Shown here piece by piece: positions 1 through 7,915 of a stretch of 28,490 nucleotides of DNA (position 1 is its first letter; each line of letters begins with the position of its first letter). Under the pieces are notes generated by a model, which did no database searches, was not told where the DNA came from, and worked only from the letters and a program-made list of their open reading frames with translations. This DNA comes from a virus. The DNA is taken from the IMG/VR virus record IMGVR_UViG_3300009537_000130, positions 1-28,490 of that record, one strand, 5' to 3'. Both the position numbers and the translations under genes were made by a program.

Positions 1-26
1 CAATGTATCTCCTTTGTTTAGTTATA

Positions 27-56
27 GGGGGGTGGCTGCTATCCCAGCTGCCCTCC
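27..56. other. GC-rich stem-loop upstream of the portal gene
   Basis: Bases 27-38 (GGGGGGTGGCTG) pair with 45-56 (CAGCTGCCCTCC) over 12 base pairs, counting three G-T wobbles, around a six-base loop. It stands out in AT-rich DNA. No T-run follows, so it is not a standard intrinsic terminator on the plus strand. It lies just before the portal start and may be an mRNA processing or stability element, or may fall in the last codons of an upstream gene, since one frame stays open from the window edge to a TAA at 98-100. Confidence 0.5.
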
Positions 57-74
57 AACCCTTAGAGACAATAT

Positions 75-2132
75 ATGCCGAAAGACAAGCTATCAGATAA
101 TAGAATAAGTGATCTTTTTAGCGAGATTAAGATGGCTGAAGCTTTTAATGAACAGGAAATTAAGCCTAAGTTTGTTGAAGGTGTAGAACGATATACTGGT
201 CGACATATCCCTAAATTTGGTGGTGATTGGGATATTATCCTAAATGAAGTTTTCCCAATTATTCAAAATAATTTACCCTCGATATTCTTCAGGAATCCGA
301 GGGCTTTTTTAAAGCCTCGTAACAAAACATATATCACAAAGAAGCGTGATCCTGTAACGGGTCAAAAAGTAGATGTAGAGATAGACTCTTCAAGATCAGC
401 TACAACACAAGAAGCTATTATTAATTATCAACTCCAAGAAATAAAGTATAAAAAAGAAAGTAGGTCAGTTCTTCTTGATGCTTTGCTTTGTACTCATGGT
501 GTATTATGGCATGGGTATAAGGGCGATTGGGGAATGACAGAAGAAGATAGTTATTATATTAAAGATGGTAAGGTTTTTGTTAAACGAATAAGTCCAATGA
601 GATTTATTAAAGACCCTGCTGTAACATTTAGAAATATTGATGAGGCTGAATGGGTAGGAAGAATTATAGATGTAAGATTAAGAGATATTGTAGAGGATGA
701 TAGGCTTGATGTGGATAAAAAGATGATTAAAGGGTTTCATGGATTTGGAGAAAAAGTTGTAGACCCTAAATTTAATAAAGACATTATGAATGGCATGGAT
801 ACGACAAATATTCATAAAGTAGACTTGTTAGAGTTTGCAGATGAAAATTTTAAGAAATCAAGTAGTTCTAGATTTGTAAAAGTTTATGAGATATATTTAC
901 GTCCTACAAAAAAAGAGAAGCGAGAAGGTTCAAAAGGATGGATTATCTTATTGACAGATGGACAAGATAATCCTTTGAGAATAAGTCCGTTGACTATTAA
1001 GGCTGAAGGATCTCCTGCTCAAATACTCCAATTTAATGAAGTTCCTGATTCTATGCTAGGAATATCTGATATTGATACCTACTCATCTATTGCCGACCAA
1101 AAAAACATCATAACCAACCTACAAATCCGCAACGCACAAGAAAATACAAAAGTATGGGTAGGTATCAGTAAACACGGAGCAGATGAAGAAGATATAGAAA
1201 AAGTAGTTCAGGGAGAGAATACAATAATTTTATTTGATGGGGATACTCCTGTTAACCAAAGGATGTTTGTGGCTTCCCCTGGCGGTAATGCAAGTAGTGA
1301 ATTATACATCATCGATCAACGCATACAACGCAACTTAGAAGATAAGTCAGGTGTCAGCGACCTTAAACGGGGCTTTTTACAAAGTGGCGAAGAATCTGCA
1401 ACAAGCGTTAAGATACGAGCTGCTGGAAGTTCGGCTAGACCTGCTTACCGCCAAGATATTATGTCTGATTTTCTTACAAACTCCATTCATTATATAGCTC
1501 AATTAAATAAACAGTTTATTCCTTTTAAAGAAGCAGTAAGAATCATAGGAAGCCTTGATCTTGAATGGTCAGAGAACCCAGAAGAATCAGAGTTACAAGC
1601 GGATACAGATGTTGAATTAGATGTTATTTCTATGCTTCCTGAAAACCCAGAACAAGAGTTACAGCGCATGAATGAAACATTAGGATTAATGATCCAGGGA
1701 TTAACACAACCAGAGATTATTGCAAAGCTTCAACAAGAAGGCAAAACTATTAATCTCTCACCTTTAATTGAACAGATACTTGTTAGACAAAGAATTAAAA
1801 ACCCAGAGATATTTAGAAATATTAAACCAGAAGAATCAGAAGGGTTTGTAAGCGTTTCGGAAGTTCGTGCAGCTCAAGCTAACGTAGAGGCAGCGTTATC
1901 AGGTAATCAACAGATACCTTCACCACCAGCCGAAGGACAAGATCATAGAGCAAGACTAGAAGTTTATGGTAGCATTAATAAGTTGATACAGGGTATTGGA
2001 GAAAGTATTGCAGGACAAATTCTAGGACAGATCATGGAAGTTCAGGCTGCTTTATTACAAGCGGAACAGGATAAACAAGCAACTCCAGGGTCACGTCCAA
2101 ATCTATCAAGAGGAGGGGTAAGTACAATATAA
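75..2132 (+). CDS. Portal protein (podovirus type)
   Basis: 685 aa, close to the size of P22-type portals (about 700 aa). The N-terminal third has the usual portal pattern: a helical start, then residues about 50-75 with IILNEVFPIIQNNLPSIFF and FRNPRAFLKP, then a long alpha/beta body with ISPMRFIKDPAV and DEAEWVGRIIDV. The C-terminal part is helical and ends in a Gln/Ala-rich tail, as in portals with a barrel extension. The family forms a dodecameric ring at one capsid vertex, through which DNA is packaged and ejected. It is the first of the head genes here, and the scaffold and coat genes follow. The ATG at 75 has only a weak upstream AGAGA. It overlaps the next start as TAATG. Portal assignment is by overall pattern and gene order. 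Confidence 0.85.
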   Translation: MPKDKLSDNRISDLFSEIKMAEAFNEQEIKPKFVEGVERYTGRHIPKFGGDWDIILNEVFPIIQNNLPSIFFRNPRAFLKPRNKTYITKKRDPVTGQKVDVEIDSSRSATTQEAIINYQLQEIKYKKESRSVLLDALLCTHGVLWHGYKGDWGMTEEDSYYIKDGKVFVKRISPMRFIKDPAVTFRNIDEAEWVGRIIDVRLRDIVEDDRLDVDKKMIKGFHGFGEKVVDPKFNKDIMNGMDTTNIHKVDLLEFADENFKKSSSSRFVKVYEIYLRPTKKEKREGSKGWIILLTDGQDNPLRISPLTIKAEGSPAQILQFNEVPDSMLGISDIDTYSSIADQKNIITNLQIRNAQENTKVWVGISKHGADEEDIEKVVQGENTIILFDGDTPVNQRMFVASPGGNASSELYIIDQRIQRNLEDKSGVSDLKRGFLQSGEESATSVKIRAAGSSARPAYRQDIMSDFLTNSIHYIAQLNKQFIPFKEAVRIIGSLDLEWSENPEESELQADTDVELDVISMLPENPEQELQRMNETLGLMIQGLTQPEIIAKLQQEGKTINLSPLIEQILVRQRIKNPEIFRNIKPEESEGFVSVSEVRAAQANVEAALSGNQQIPSPPAEGQDHRARLEVYGSINKLIQGIGESIAGQILGQIMEVQAALLQAEQDKQATPGSRPNLSRGGVSTI

Positions 2133-2332
2133 TGGAACTAATAGCGATTTCAGATGACACAATGGTAAACCCAGACAAAGTAAGCATAGTAGAGATTGTT
2201 CGTAAGAAAGGGTCTGCGGAGGTAAGAATAACCGTTGAAGGAAAGAATCTTATTGTAGAAAAACCAAAAGAGTTTCTTCGTCTAATGTTAAAAAGTGGCG
2301 TTGACCTTAACCAACAATTCTTTAGCCTATGA
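2132..2332 (+). CDS. Small FlbD-like protein, copy 1
   Basis: 66 aa, starting on the portal stop (TAATG), with AGGAGGGG about 13 bases upstream. The pattern is short beta strands (VNPDKVSIVEIV, AEVRITVEGKNLIV) and a C-terminal helix (EFLRLMLKSG). This resembles the small FlbD-type fold (N-P-D..I..I....T.I....G...VV, then a helix). That is inference from pattern only, and a flagellar role is not implied in a phage. It looks related to the next gene. Position between portal and scaffold genes suggests a head-assembly or head-completion accessory role. No function is established. Confidence 0.65.
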   Translation: MELIAISDDTMVNPDKVSIVEIVRKKGSAEVRITVEGKNLIVEKPKEFLRLMLKSGVDLNQQFFSL

Positions 2333-2544
2333 GCGAGTTTATTGAAGCAGCAGACAATGTGTTTATAAGAAAAGAATGTATTGAAGCCCTCGTAGGTAAT
2401 CAAGACGGAACATCGACAATACACACTGAAGGAAACAAGTTTATAGTAAATGCAGACGCATTATTGATTATGGATATTTTAGACAAAGAGTTAGCTAGAG
2501 AAAAAGAAATAGAGAAATTAACATCACAATACTTTGGTGGATAA
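2329..2544 (+). CDS. Small FlbD-like protein, copy 2
   Basis: 71 aa, starting four bases inside the preceding gene (ATGA overlap), so probably translated by coupling since no good ribosome binding site is visible. It can be aligned with copy 1: a DN-x-x-x-(N/R)-x-(D/E) start, a central strand, then HTEGNKFIV against TVEGKNLIV, then a helix (ALLIMDILDKEL against EFLRLMLKSG). This suggests an old tandem duplication. The C-terminus adds a charged helix (AREKEIEKL). Function unknown. It sits in the head gene cluster. Confidence 0.65.
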   Translation: MSEFIEAADNVFIRKECIEALVGNQDGTSTIHTEGNKFIVNADALLIMDILDKELAREKEIEKLTSQYFGG

Positions 2545-2822
2545 TGGCAGATTTAACATCTAATGACGCATGGCAAGATAGAGGAGTAGTTAAGTTAACT
2601 GATGGAAGTTATGTTGCTGATATAACGTCTGATGGTGAGATTAAGGTAAAGGATTCGTCTAATGTAATAAACGCTGGTGGTGAGAAACATTTAGTAGTAG
2701 ATAGTAACTCAATAAATAGTTTACTTGGAAGAGTATTGAAGGAACTAAAGAAAATGAATATACAGTTAGCAATGATAACTGATAATGAGATAAAAAATAG
2801 TGATTTATATGGGGGGGATTAA
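2544..2822 (+). CDS. Hypothetical head-region protein (92 aa)
   Basis: 92 aa, starting on the preceding stop (TAATGG). The first half is short beta strands (GVVKLTDGSYVADITSDG), followed by IKVKDSSNVI and a C-terminal helix rich in Leu/Lys (INSLLGRVLKELKKMNIQL). A beta start with a helical tail is common in small trimeric virion proteins, but no family is recognised. The next gene begins one base after the shared stop (TAATG). Structural or assembly role inferred from its neighbours only. Confidence 0.6.
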   Translation: MADLTSNDAWQDRGVVKLTDGSYVADITSDGEIKVKDSSNVINAGGEKHLVVDSNSINSLLGRVLKELKKMNIQLAMITDNEIKNSDLYGGD

Positions 2823-3385
2823 TGCCAGAAACAATTAAATCAGGGGATTCGGGGTATGTAGCGACAGTTGATTCGTTTAATGACCTACATACATTCTCTA
2901 CAATACGGACAGAAAGTGCTGTTAACACAGTTACAGGTAAAACATTTTGGACAGCTTCTGGGTTTATACCATTAACCACAACAGGGTCGTTTTCTGGAAT
3001 ATATTATATTAAAAATACACATAGTTCTAGTGAATTTAATATAGAGTTTCTCAGGACTTGTGGTTTAGACGCAACAGAATGGAAACTATATAGAAACCCA
3101 ACAACAGGCACCCTTATTAGTGGAGGTACTTCAGTAACACCTGGTAATGCTCATTTTTCAGAAGGTGGAGTTCTTACTGCTACTGTTTTAGGCGGGGCGG
3201 ATGGACAAACTGTTACAGATGGTGATGTAATGGCACAATGGATAAATAATAAAGGACATTCAATTCAAGAGTTTAAGGGTAGCTTAGTTTTAGGTCCTGG
3301 AAATTCTATGGCTTTAACCTGTAAACCCTCTGGAGCCGCAGATGTATGCGTAACGCTCATGGGTTGGCAAGCGGAGGTGAGATAA
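2822..3385 (+). CDS. Beta-rich virion protein, tandem paralogue A
   Basis: 187 aa, with a strong GGGGGGA ribosome binding site. Almost all predicted strand and turn, rich in Thr, Ser and Gly, with no signal peptide. The core FSGIYYIKNTHSSSEFNIEF, then WKLYRNPTTGTLISGG, and a C-terminal GNSMALTCKPSGA lines up in order with the next gene (FHFKNTSDETFDIHGM, WSLYTGRTYSSGG, SNTFEVRFKADTG). The two are therefore probable paralogues. Position between portal and scaffold suggests a capsid-surface or vertex protein such as a head fibre or decoration. No known family was identified. Confidence 0.6.
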   Translation: MPETIKSGDSGYVATVDSFNDLHTFSTIRTESAVNTVTGKTFWTASGFIPLTTTGSFSGIYYIKNTHSSSEFNIEFLRTCGLDATEWKLYRNPTTGTLISGGTSVTPGNAHFSEGGVLTATVLGGADGQTVTDGDVMAQWINNKGHSIQEFKGSLVLGPGNSMALTCKPSGAADVCVTLMGWQAEVR

Positions 3386-3937
3386 ATGATTATAAATGGA
3401 CCAGATGGGAAAGCAGTTATTGTAACTCCTGATGGAAGAATACCAACTCTAGCAGCAAATGAACCATTTATGCACGCTATGGCTGAATCTGGTTTAGCAT
3501 GGTCAATCCCGTTCACTCAAACAGGGGCGGCTAACACAACAGATAATGCGGTGTTTCATTTTAAGAACACTTCGGACGAAACTTTTGACATTCATGGAAT
3601 GTTTTGTTCATCAGCAGAAGCAGGGTTATGGTCTTTATATACTGGACGCACATATTCTTCAGGTGGAACAGCTGTATCGTTGGCTCAATTAAATACTGGG
3701 TCAGGAAAGACACAAGACATGACTGCTTATTACGGGACGGGTATCACGCTTGCAGGGACAGCAACCTTAATAGCAGTAAAAAGACAAAAAGCAGATACAC
3801 CTTTTGATATTTTATCTATTCAGCAAGCACTTCAAATATCTCCATCAAACACATTTGAGGTGAGGTTTAAAGCTGATACAGGAAATACTGTTATGGCTTG
3901 TACATTATACACACATGGGGCAGAGCCTTGGGAATAA
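3386..3937 (+). CDS. Beta-rich virion protein, tandem paralogue B
   Basis: 183 aa, directly after paralogue A with GGAGGTGA as its ribosome binding site. Same beta-rich composition and same order of conserved blocks as the preceding gene, including the KNT/F-x-I core, the WSLY turn and a C-terminal A-x-T-L/M strand (MACTLYTHGAEPW). Its N-terminus (MIINGPDGKAVIVTPDGRIP) differs and looks like a small docking segment. Probably a virion surface component. The sequence gives no enzyme motifs. Paralogy is inferred by eye alignment. Confidence 0.6.
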   Translation: MIINGPDGKAVIVTPDGRIPTLAANEPFMHAMAESGLAWSIPFTQTGAANTTDNAVFHFKNTSDETFDIHGMFCSSAEAGLWSLYTGRTYSSGGTAVSLAQLNTGSGKTQDMTAYYGTGITLAGTATLIAVKRQKADTPFDILSIQQALQISPSNTFEVRFKADTGNTVMACTLYTHGAEPWE

Positions 3938-3938
3938 T

Positions 3939-4397
3939 ATGTTAAAAACTAATATCTCTAGTGAAGATGGTGGTGTTGTAAAGGTTATTCCGTTTGAGAA
4001 TGGTGATTATGGTAAACATTACCATTTAGCCACTATAAGTCCTGGGGAAGTTCATGGGTTGTGGAAAGCGGTATCAGGAACAACCGCAGCAACTACAATA
4101 GTAACACAGCCTCAAAATGGTGGGAATCTTCATATACAAAGTATTGCTCTTAGTGGGGAGAAGAAGAATACTGGAACGATTGAGTTGCGGTTCACAGATG
4201 ACACAAATACAATTACAATATTTAAAGCCATCTTGACCGATGCTCCTGTTAATATAGCTATAGAAGGAAATTATCAGGGATGGAAAGATTCAAGATTAGA
4301 AGTTATTACTGTAACAGACTTCACTTACACAGTTTTATGTGGGTATATTAAACAACCATCAGGTCTTAGTTATTCAGATTGGGACGCAAGGCGTTAG
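3939..4397 (+). CDS. Beta-rich virion protein, possible third paralogue
   Basis: 152 aa from the ATG at 3939. An upstream in-frame ATG at 3915 lies inside the previous gene and has no ribosome binding site, so I chose 3939, one base after the previous TAA. The protein is strand-rich (LHIQSIALSGEKKNTGTIEL, VITVTDFTYTVLCGYI). Its last strands resemble the C-terminal part of paralogues A and B, but the first half does not, so the relationship is uncertain. It belongs to the same head cluster. No known family. Confidence 0.55.
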   Translation: MLKTNISSEDGGVVKVIPFENGDYGKHYHLATISPGEVHGLWKAVSGTTAATTIVTQPQNGGNLHIQSIALSGEKKNTGTIELRFTDDTNTITIFKAILTDAPVNIAIEGNYQGWKDSRLEVITVTDFTYTVLCGYIKQPSGLSYSDWDARR

Positions 4398-4403
4398 TTA
4401 ATT

Positions 4404-4802
4404 ATGATAGACAGCGATTACGACGAGTTATTTGACAAAGAGTTTAAACTCTTAACTAAAGGGATTGAAGATCATAATTTCCGTCATTTTAATCATTCAA
4501 TGGGTATTTATATTTATTCAAAAGAGCATTATAAGCATGAAATGAAAAAAAGAAATATGATCCCTTATGAAATGGCTGAGAGAATGGCAGAACAATGGGA
4601 TAGTAAGCATGAACGTAAGCCTACAGACAAAATTAGTCCTAAAGCTATGGATGTTATTCGAAGTCTTAAGATGACAGCAGATAAGAACGGAAATTTAAGT
4701 ATGGGTGGACGAACAATAAAAGCATTAAAGGAAATAGGGGCTTGTCGAGGCGTAAGTGAGCATGCTCCAAAACATTTACCAACTGAAGGTGGATTTAACT
4801 AA
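4404..4802 (+). CDS. Hypothetical helical protein (132 aa)
   Basis: 132 aa, charged and mostly helical. The middle has a basic stretch (KHEMKKRNMIPYEMAERMAE) and the end has MSMGGRTIKALKEIG-like residues that could form a short helix-turn. Rich in His, Lys and Met. No family recognised. It sits directly before the scaffold gene, a place often used for assembly factors, but nothing in the sequence proves such a role. The ribosome binding site is weak (TTAGTTAATT before ATG). The gene ends 25 bases before the scaffold start. Confidence 0.55.
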   Translation: MIDSDYDELFDKEFKLLTKGIEDHNFRHFNHSMGIYIYSKEHYKHEMKKRNMIPYEMAERMAEQWDSKHERKPTDKISPKAMDVIRSLKMTADKNGNLSMGGRTIKALKEIGACRGVSEHAPKHLPTEGGFN

Positions 4803-4827
4803 CCCTACCCAAAAAAGGATGGACGTT

Positions 4828-5733
4828 ATGGAACCAGTAAATACTATTGAAGCTACAGCAACGGAAACTCCGACTGTAGAAGCACAGGTTGAGCAAGGCA
4901 AGTCCACTCAACAACCACAAACAGAAGACTTATTAACAAGGGTATCAAAGTTCACTATTGACAATGACCCTAGTGTTAAGTCTACTGAAGAAATAAATTC
5001 TGGAGTGTTTAATGACTCTGAATTAACATCTAAACTGGAGAGTATTGAAGACCCTGTTCTTAAAGAACAAATGTCAGCTCTTCGTAAGTCGTTGGTATCA
5101 GGTGTCAATGGAAAGTTTCAGGAAATAGCCGAGATTCGTAAGGAGCTTCAAGCTATGAAGACAGAAACTAAAGCGGTTCAGAATGAACAATGGACACCAG
5201 AGCGAGTTCAATCGCTTATTAATGACCCTACTTTTGTAGAAGCCGCACAGAAAGTCGCTGGAACAGAGTCAATAGATTCTGATGAGTATTCTAGTCTTTC
5301 TGACGCTGAAAAAGCTAGGATTCAAGATATGGAATCTAAGATTAAGGAACTTAAAGATCTTAATGCAAAGTCTCTTGAAACTCAGCAGATTCAATTAAGA
5401 CAGCAACAACATGAGCAATTTAAGCAAAAATATTCTGATTATGATCCTAAACAAATAGATACAATAACTTATGATATGTTAAATGGTAAGATTCAAGCAA
5501 CGCCAGAGCATATTTATAAGGCTTGGAATTATGACAAGAATATTAATGCGTCTTATGAGATGGGTCGTAGGGATGAACGAGAAGGTGTCCGAAGCAAAGT
5601 ACAATCAATGTCTGCGGAAGGTATTCAGACTTCTCATGCATCAACTCCTTATAAAAAAGAGGATAATGAGAGTCAGAAAAACTTTATTAATAGAATAATC
5701 GCAGATAAACTAAGTAAATTACCAAGAAAATAA
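4828..5733 (+). CDS. Scaffolding protein candidate
   Basis: 301 aa from the ATG at 4828, which has AAGGA eight bases upstream. In-frame ATGs further upstream, at 4756 and 4819, lack suitable spacing. The protein is acidic, low in aromatics and largely helical. The first 40 residues are Thr/Glu/Gln-rich and probably disordered, residues about 165-225 form a long coiled coil (DMESKIKELKDLNAKSLETQ and following Gln-rich helix), and the C-terminus is basic (IIADKLSKLPRK), as in P22-type scaffolds whose basic helix binds the coat. Position immediately before the coat gene is the classic scaffold slot. The role is inferred from composition and gene order, since scaffolds share little sequence. Confidence 0.75.
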   Translation: MEPVNTIEATATETPTVEAQVEQGKSTQQPQTEDLLTRVSKFTIDNDPSVKSTEEINSGVFNDSELTSKLESIEDPVLKEQMSALRKSLVSGVNGKFQEIAEIRKELQAMKTETKAVQNEQWTPERVQSLINDPTFVEAAQKVAGTESIDSDEYSSLSDAEKARIQDMESKIKELKDLNAKSLETQQIQLRQQQHEQFKQKYSDYDPKQIDTITYDMLNGKIQATPEHIYKAWNYDKNINASYEMGRRDEREGVRSKVQSMSAEGIQTSHASTPYKKEDNESQKNFINRIIADKLSKLPRK

Positions 5734-5748
5734 CGAAGGGAATAAAAA

Positions 5749-6714
5749 ATGGCAACTCCAGTATCTCCACAATTTATCCCATCTACAATAGACACTACTG
5801 TTCTTAATACTACTTTAGCCGATATTTCAAAGACATTAACAGACAATGCTTATAATTCTAACATTGTTTTACGTCTTGCAAATGAGGCTGGTAATAAAGA
5901 CATGGTTGATGGGGGCGGTTCAATTGTTGAGCCTCTAATCGAATCAAAGCAAAATAATGGTGGTTTTTATTTAGGTGCTGATCTTTTAAACAACACGCAA
6001 GACCATACTTTAACACAAGTTGAGTCTAAATGGCAAAATGCTTATGAGCCAATTAATATTACTCGTGACGAAGAACGAGCAAATTCAGGTGATATGCACA
6101 AGATTTTACCTTTAATAGGAACAAAATCTATGTTATCTGAGAAAGCTCTTAGTAATAGATTAGAAGAAGCTTTTACTACACCTGTTGGTGCGGCTAATAA
6201 TCTAAATGATCTTGAAACAATTTGTAATACAGGTACTTTAGATAGTATTGCTGGAGCAACAGACACATTCTGGCAAGCAACAGTAACAGCGTCGGGAGCC
6301 TTTGCCACGCAAGGACTCACAGACATGACAACTTCTTATTATGCAGTATCAGGTTCTGCTATGGAAGAAAACCCAACACACATATTAACTAATAAAACAA
6401 TTTTCCAGAAATATGAACAAACAAGGTTACCTTTGGAAAGAATTAGTAATGGCGATTTATCTGCCAATGCTGGTTTTCGTAATTTAACGTACAAAGGAAT
6501 ACCTATTGTTTATGGAAACTTTGTTGGAACAGGGATTATGTTTGGTCTTAATATGAACTATCTTAAGCTTAAAGTTGATATGATGACTGATTTCGTAACA
6601 ACTGACTTTGTCATGCCATCTAACCAAACAGTAAAAGTTGCGTATATTTTGTTTAGAGGTAATTTAATTACTAATAACCGAAGACGACATTTTAAGCTCA
6701 CAGGTATTACATAA
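5749..6714 (+). CDS. Major capsid protein (HK97-like fold)
   Basis: 321 aa with a strong AAGGGA ribosome binding site. An N-terminal helical arm (residues about 15-45) is followed by GGGSIVEPLIESKQN, a spine-helix region, a central domain with HILTNKTIFQKYEQ, and a C-terminal beta region (GIPIVYGNFVGTGIMFGLNM, then FVMPSNQTVKVAYILFRGNL) ending in a basic tail. This order (N-arm, E-loop and P-domain blocks, terminal strands with F-R-G-N-L) is typical of phage coat proteins with the HK97 fold. It assembles the icosahedral shell with the scaffold encoded just upstream. Gene order portal-scaffold-coat supports the call. Confidence 0.85.
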   Translation: MATPVSPQFIPSTIDTTVLNTTLADISKTLTDNAYNSNIVLRLANEAGNKDMVDGGGSIVEPLIESKQNNGGFYLGADLLNNTQDHTLTQVESKWQNAYEPINITRDEERANSGDMHKILPLIGTKSMLSEKALSNRLEEAFTTPVGAANNLNDLETICNTGTLDSIAGATDTFWQATVTASGAFATQGLTDMTTSYYAVSGSAMEENPTHILTNKTIFQKYEQTRLPLERISNGDLSANAGFRNLTYKGIPIVYGNFVGTGIMFGLNMNYLKLKVDMMTDFVTTDFVMPSNQTVKVAYILFRGNLITNNRRRHFKLTGIT

Positions 6715-6732
6715 TAAGAAAGGGGGCTTAAT

Positions 6733-7002
6733 ATGGCAGCTGTAACACCAACAACAATAACTAAAACTAATCTAGGTAGCATGGATTGTTTTATGTATGA
6801 ATTGCCAGCAACTACCGACAATACCAATACAATTGCTACGGGTATTCCTAATATCCGTTTTGCATTTGCTAGTCAGCAAGATACTGCAGGAACAGCTACA
6901 TCTCAAGGTGTAGGGGTTTCTTGGTCAGGCGAGGACCTTACGGTTCACGTAGGCGAAGACAATGCGAAAATGATTATAATGGTATTAGCAGGTGGTGCTT
7001 AA
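6733..7002 (+). CDS. Small protein next to coat gene, possible decoration protein
   Basis: 89 aa with AAAGGGGG as ribosome binding site. Composition is Thr/Ala/Gly-rich with alternating strand segments (NIRFAFASQQDTAG, GVGVSWSGEDLTVHVGEDNA) and a hydrophobic C-terminal strand (MIIMVLAGGA). No cysteine pair or enzyme motif. Small beta proteins directly after the coat gene are often capsid cement or decoration proteins, which is the basis for the suggestion. No family was recognised. Confidence 0.6.
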   Translation: MAAVTPTTITKTNLGSMDCFMYELPATTDNTNTIATGIPNIRFAFASQQDTAGTATSQGVGVSWSGEDLTVHVGEDNAKMIIMVLAGGA

Positions 7003-7046
7003 TAACAACTAATGTCCTTGAGGTAGGGGGCTAAAGGAGAAACAAA

Positions 7047-7871
7047 ATGGCTTTAGCAGATTATCAATCAAATTCTTTCACTAGTCCTATTGGTGGGGGA
7101 GATTTTAACATTTTCGATATGCACGCTATACAACGGTATGCAATCGGGACAAGAGTAAGTAGAGTAGATGGGAGTGAATTTGTATATTCACACTTTCTTA
7201 CAGACTCAGCAGCAGGAACAGTAGTTGGACCAGATATATCTGAGGGTGGTGAAGTTGCAGGAGTAGACAATGCTCTTATTGCTCCAGCTTCGGCAGCAGC
7301 TGTACCAGATACCGTTATAACTGCTGGTTCAATTGGGTCCAGACATGTTCAGATGACAAATGCAGGAATTGTAGCTGATGAACATGCAGGTGGTTATTTG
7401 GCTATCGTATCTGGAACTGGTGCTGGATATACTTACAGAATCAAAGGTAATGATGCCACTGATGACACAGTTACTGGTGACGTTGTTATTGAATTATATG
7501 ATCCAATCAAAGTTGCAATTGACACAACAAGTGATGTTCATATTATCGGCTCTCCTTATGCACAACTTATCAAAGCTACAGGAGCAGGTGGCGAAGATAA
7601 TTTGGCTGTTGGGGTAACATGTGCAAATATGGATGTATCAGTAGCTGCCTATGGTTGGGTATGTGCTAAAGGAATTATTGCGCCTTTAGTTGATGGTACA
7701 ATTGCAGCTGGTGAAGCCATTACTTTATCTGATGGTGTAGCTGGTGCAGTTCAAGTAGCAGGTGGAGGATCAACAGCAGTAGTTGATCTTATTGATGAAA
7801 GAGTTATTGGTCAATGTATTGTTCCAGATGCATCAACTGGTCAGGCATTGTGTAAAGTTAATTTCGATTAA
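7047..7871 (+). CDS. Beta-rich head protein (274 aa)
   Basis: 274 aa with AAAGGAGA as ribosome binding site. Rich in Gly, Ala and Val, with many short strands and turns. The second half (GIIAPLVDGTIAAGEAITLS, then GAVQVAGGG) resembles the small DUF2190-type capsid stabilising domain in which A-x-G-E/D-x-(I/V)-T-(L/V) repeats form a beta sandwich. This similarity is by pattern only. The first half (NIFDMHAIQRYAIGTRVSR) contains a docking-like segment. It is probably a virion head component such as a decoration or stabiliser protein. It ends just before a terminator-like hairpin, so may close the head transcription segment. Confidence 0.6.
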   Translation: MALADYQSNSFTSPIGGGDFNIFDMHAIQRYAIGTRVSRVDGSEFVYSHFLTDSAAGTVVGPDISEGGEVAGVDNALIAPASAAAVPDTVITAGSIGSRHVQMTNAGIVADEHAGGYLAIVSGTGAGYTYRIKGNDATDDTVTGDVVIELYDPIKVAIDTTSDVHIIGSPYAQLIKATGAGGEDNLAVGVTCANMDVSVAAYGWVCAKGIIAPLVDGTIAAGEAITLSDGVAGAVQVAGGGSTAVVDLIDERVIGQCIVPDASTGQALCKVNFD

Positions 7872-7879
7872 CAAATAAT

Positions 7880-7909
7880 AAGGGGGTGGAGTAAAATCTG
7901 CCCCCTTTT
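7880..7909 (+). terminator. Terminator-like stem-loop after the head genes
   Basis: AAGGGGG (7880-7886) pairs with CCCCCTT (7901-7907) around a 14-base loop, and the 3' arm runs into TTTT. It lies nine bases after the stop of the 274-aa head gene, and the following gene starts at 7916 without a normal ribosome binding site. It is compatible with a weak or partial terminator that lowers downstream expression. The stem is only seven pairs. Confidence 0.5.
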
Positions 7910-7915
7910 AAAATT

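Noticed and set aside
2-100. Frame open from the window edge to a TAA at 98-100, possibly the end of a terminase large subunit
   Set aside because: All three plus-strand frames allow an upstream gene to end before or just after the portal start (stops at 19-21, 63-65 and 98-100), so the true one cannot be chosen from 100 bases.
2032-2424. Antisense open frame over the portal end and the next small genes
   Set aside because: Lies opposite three overlapping, well-supported plus-strand genes and has no ribosome binding site.
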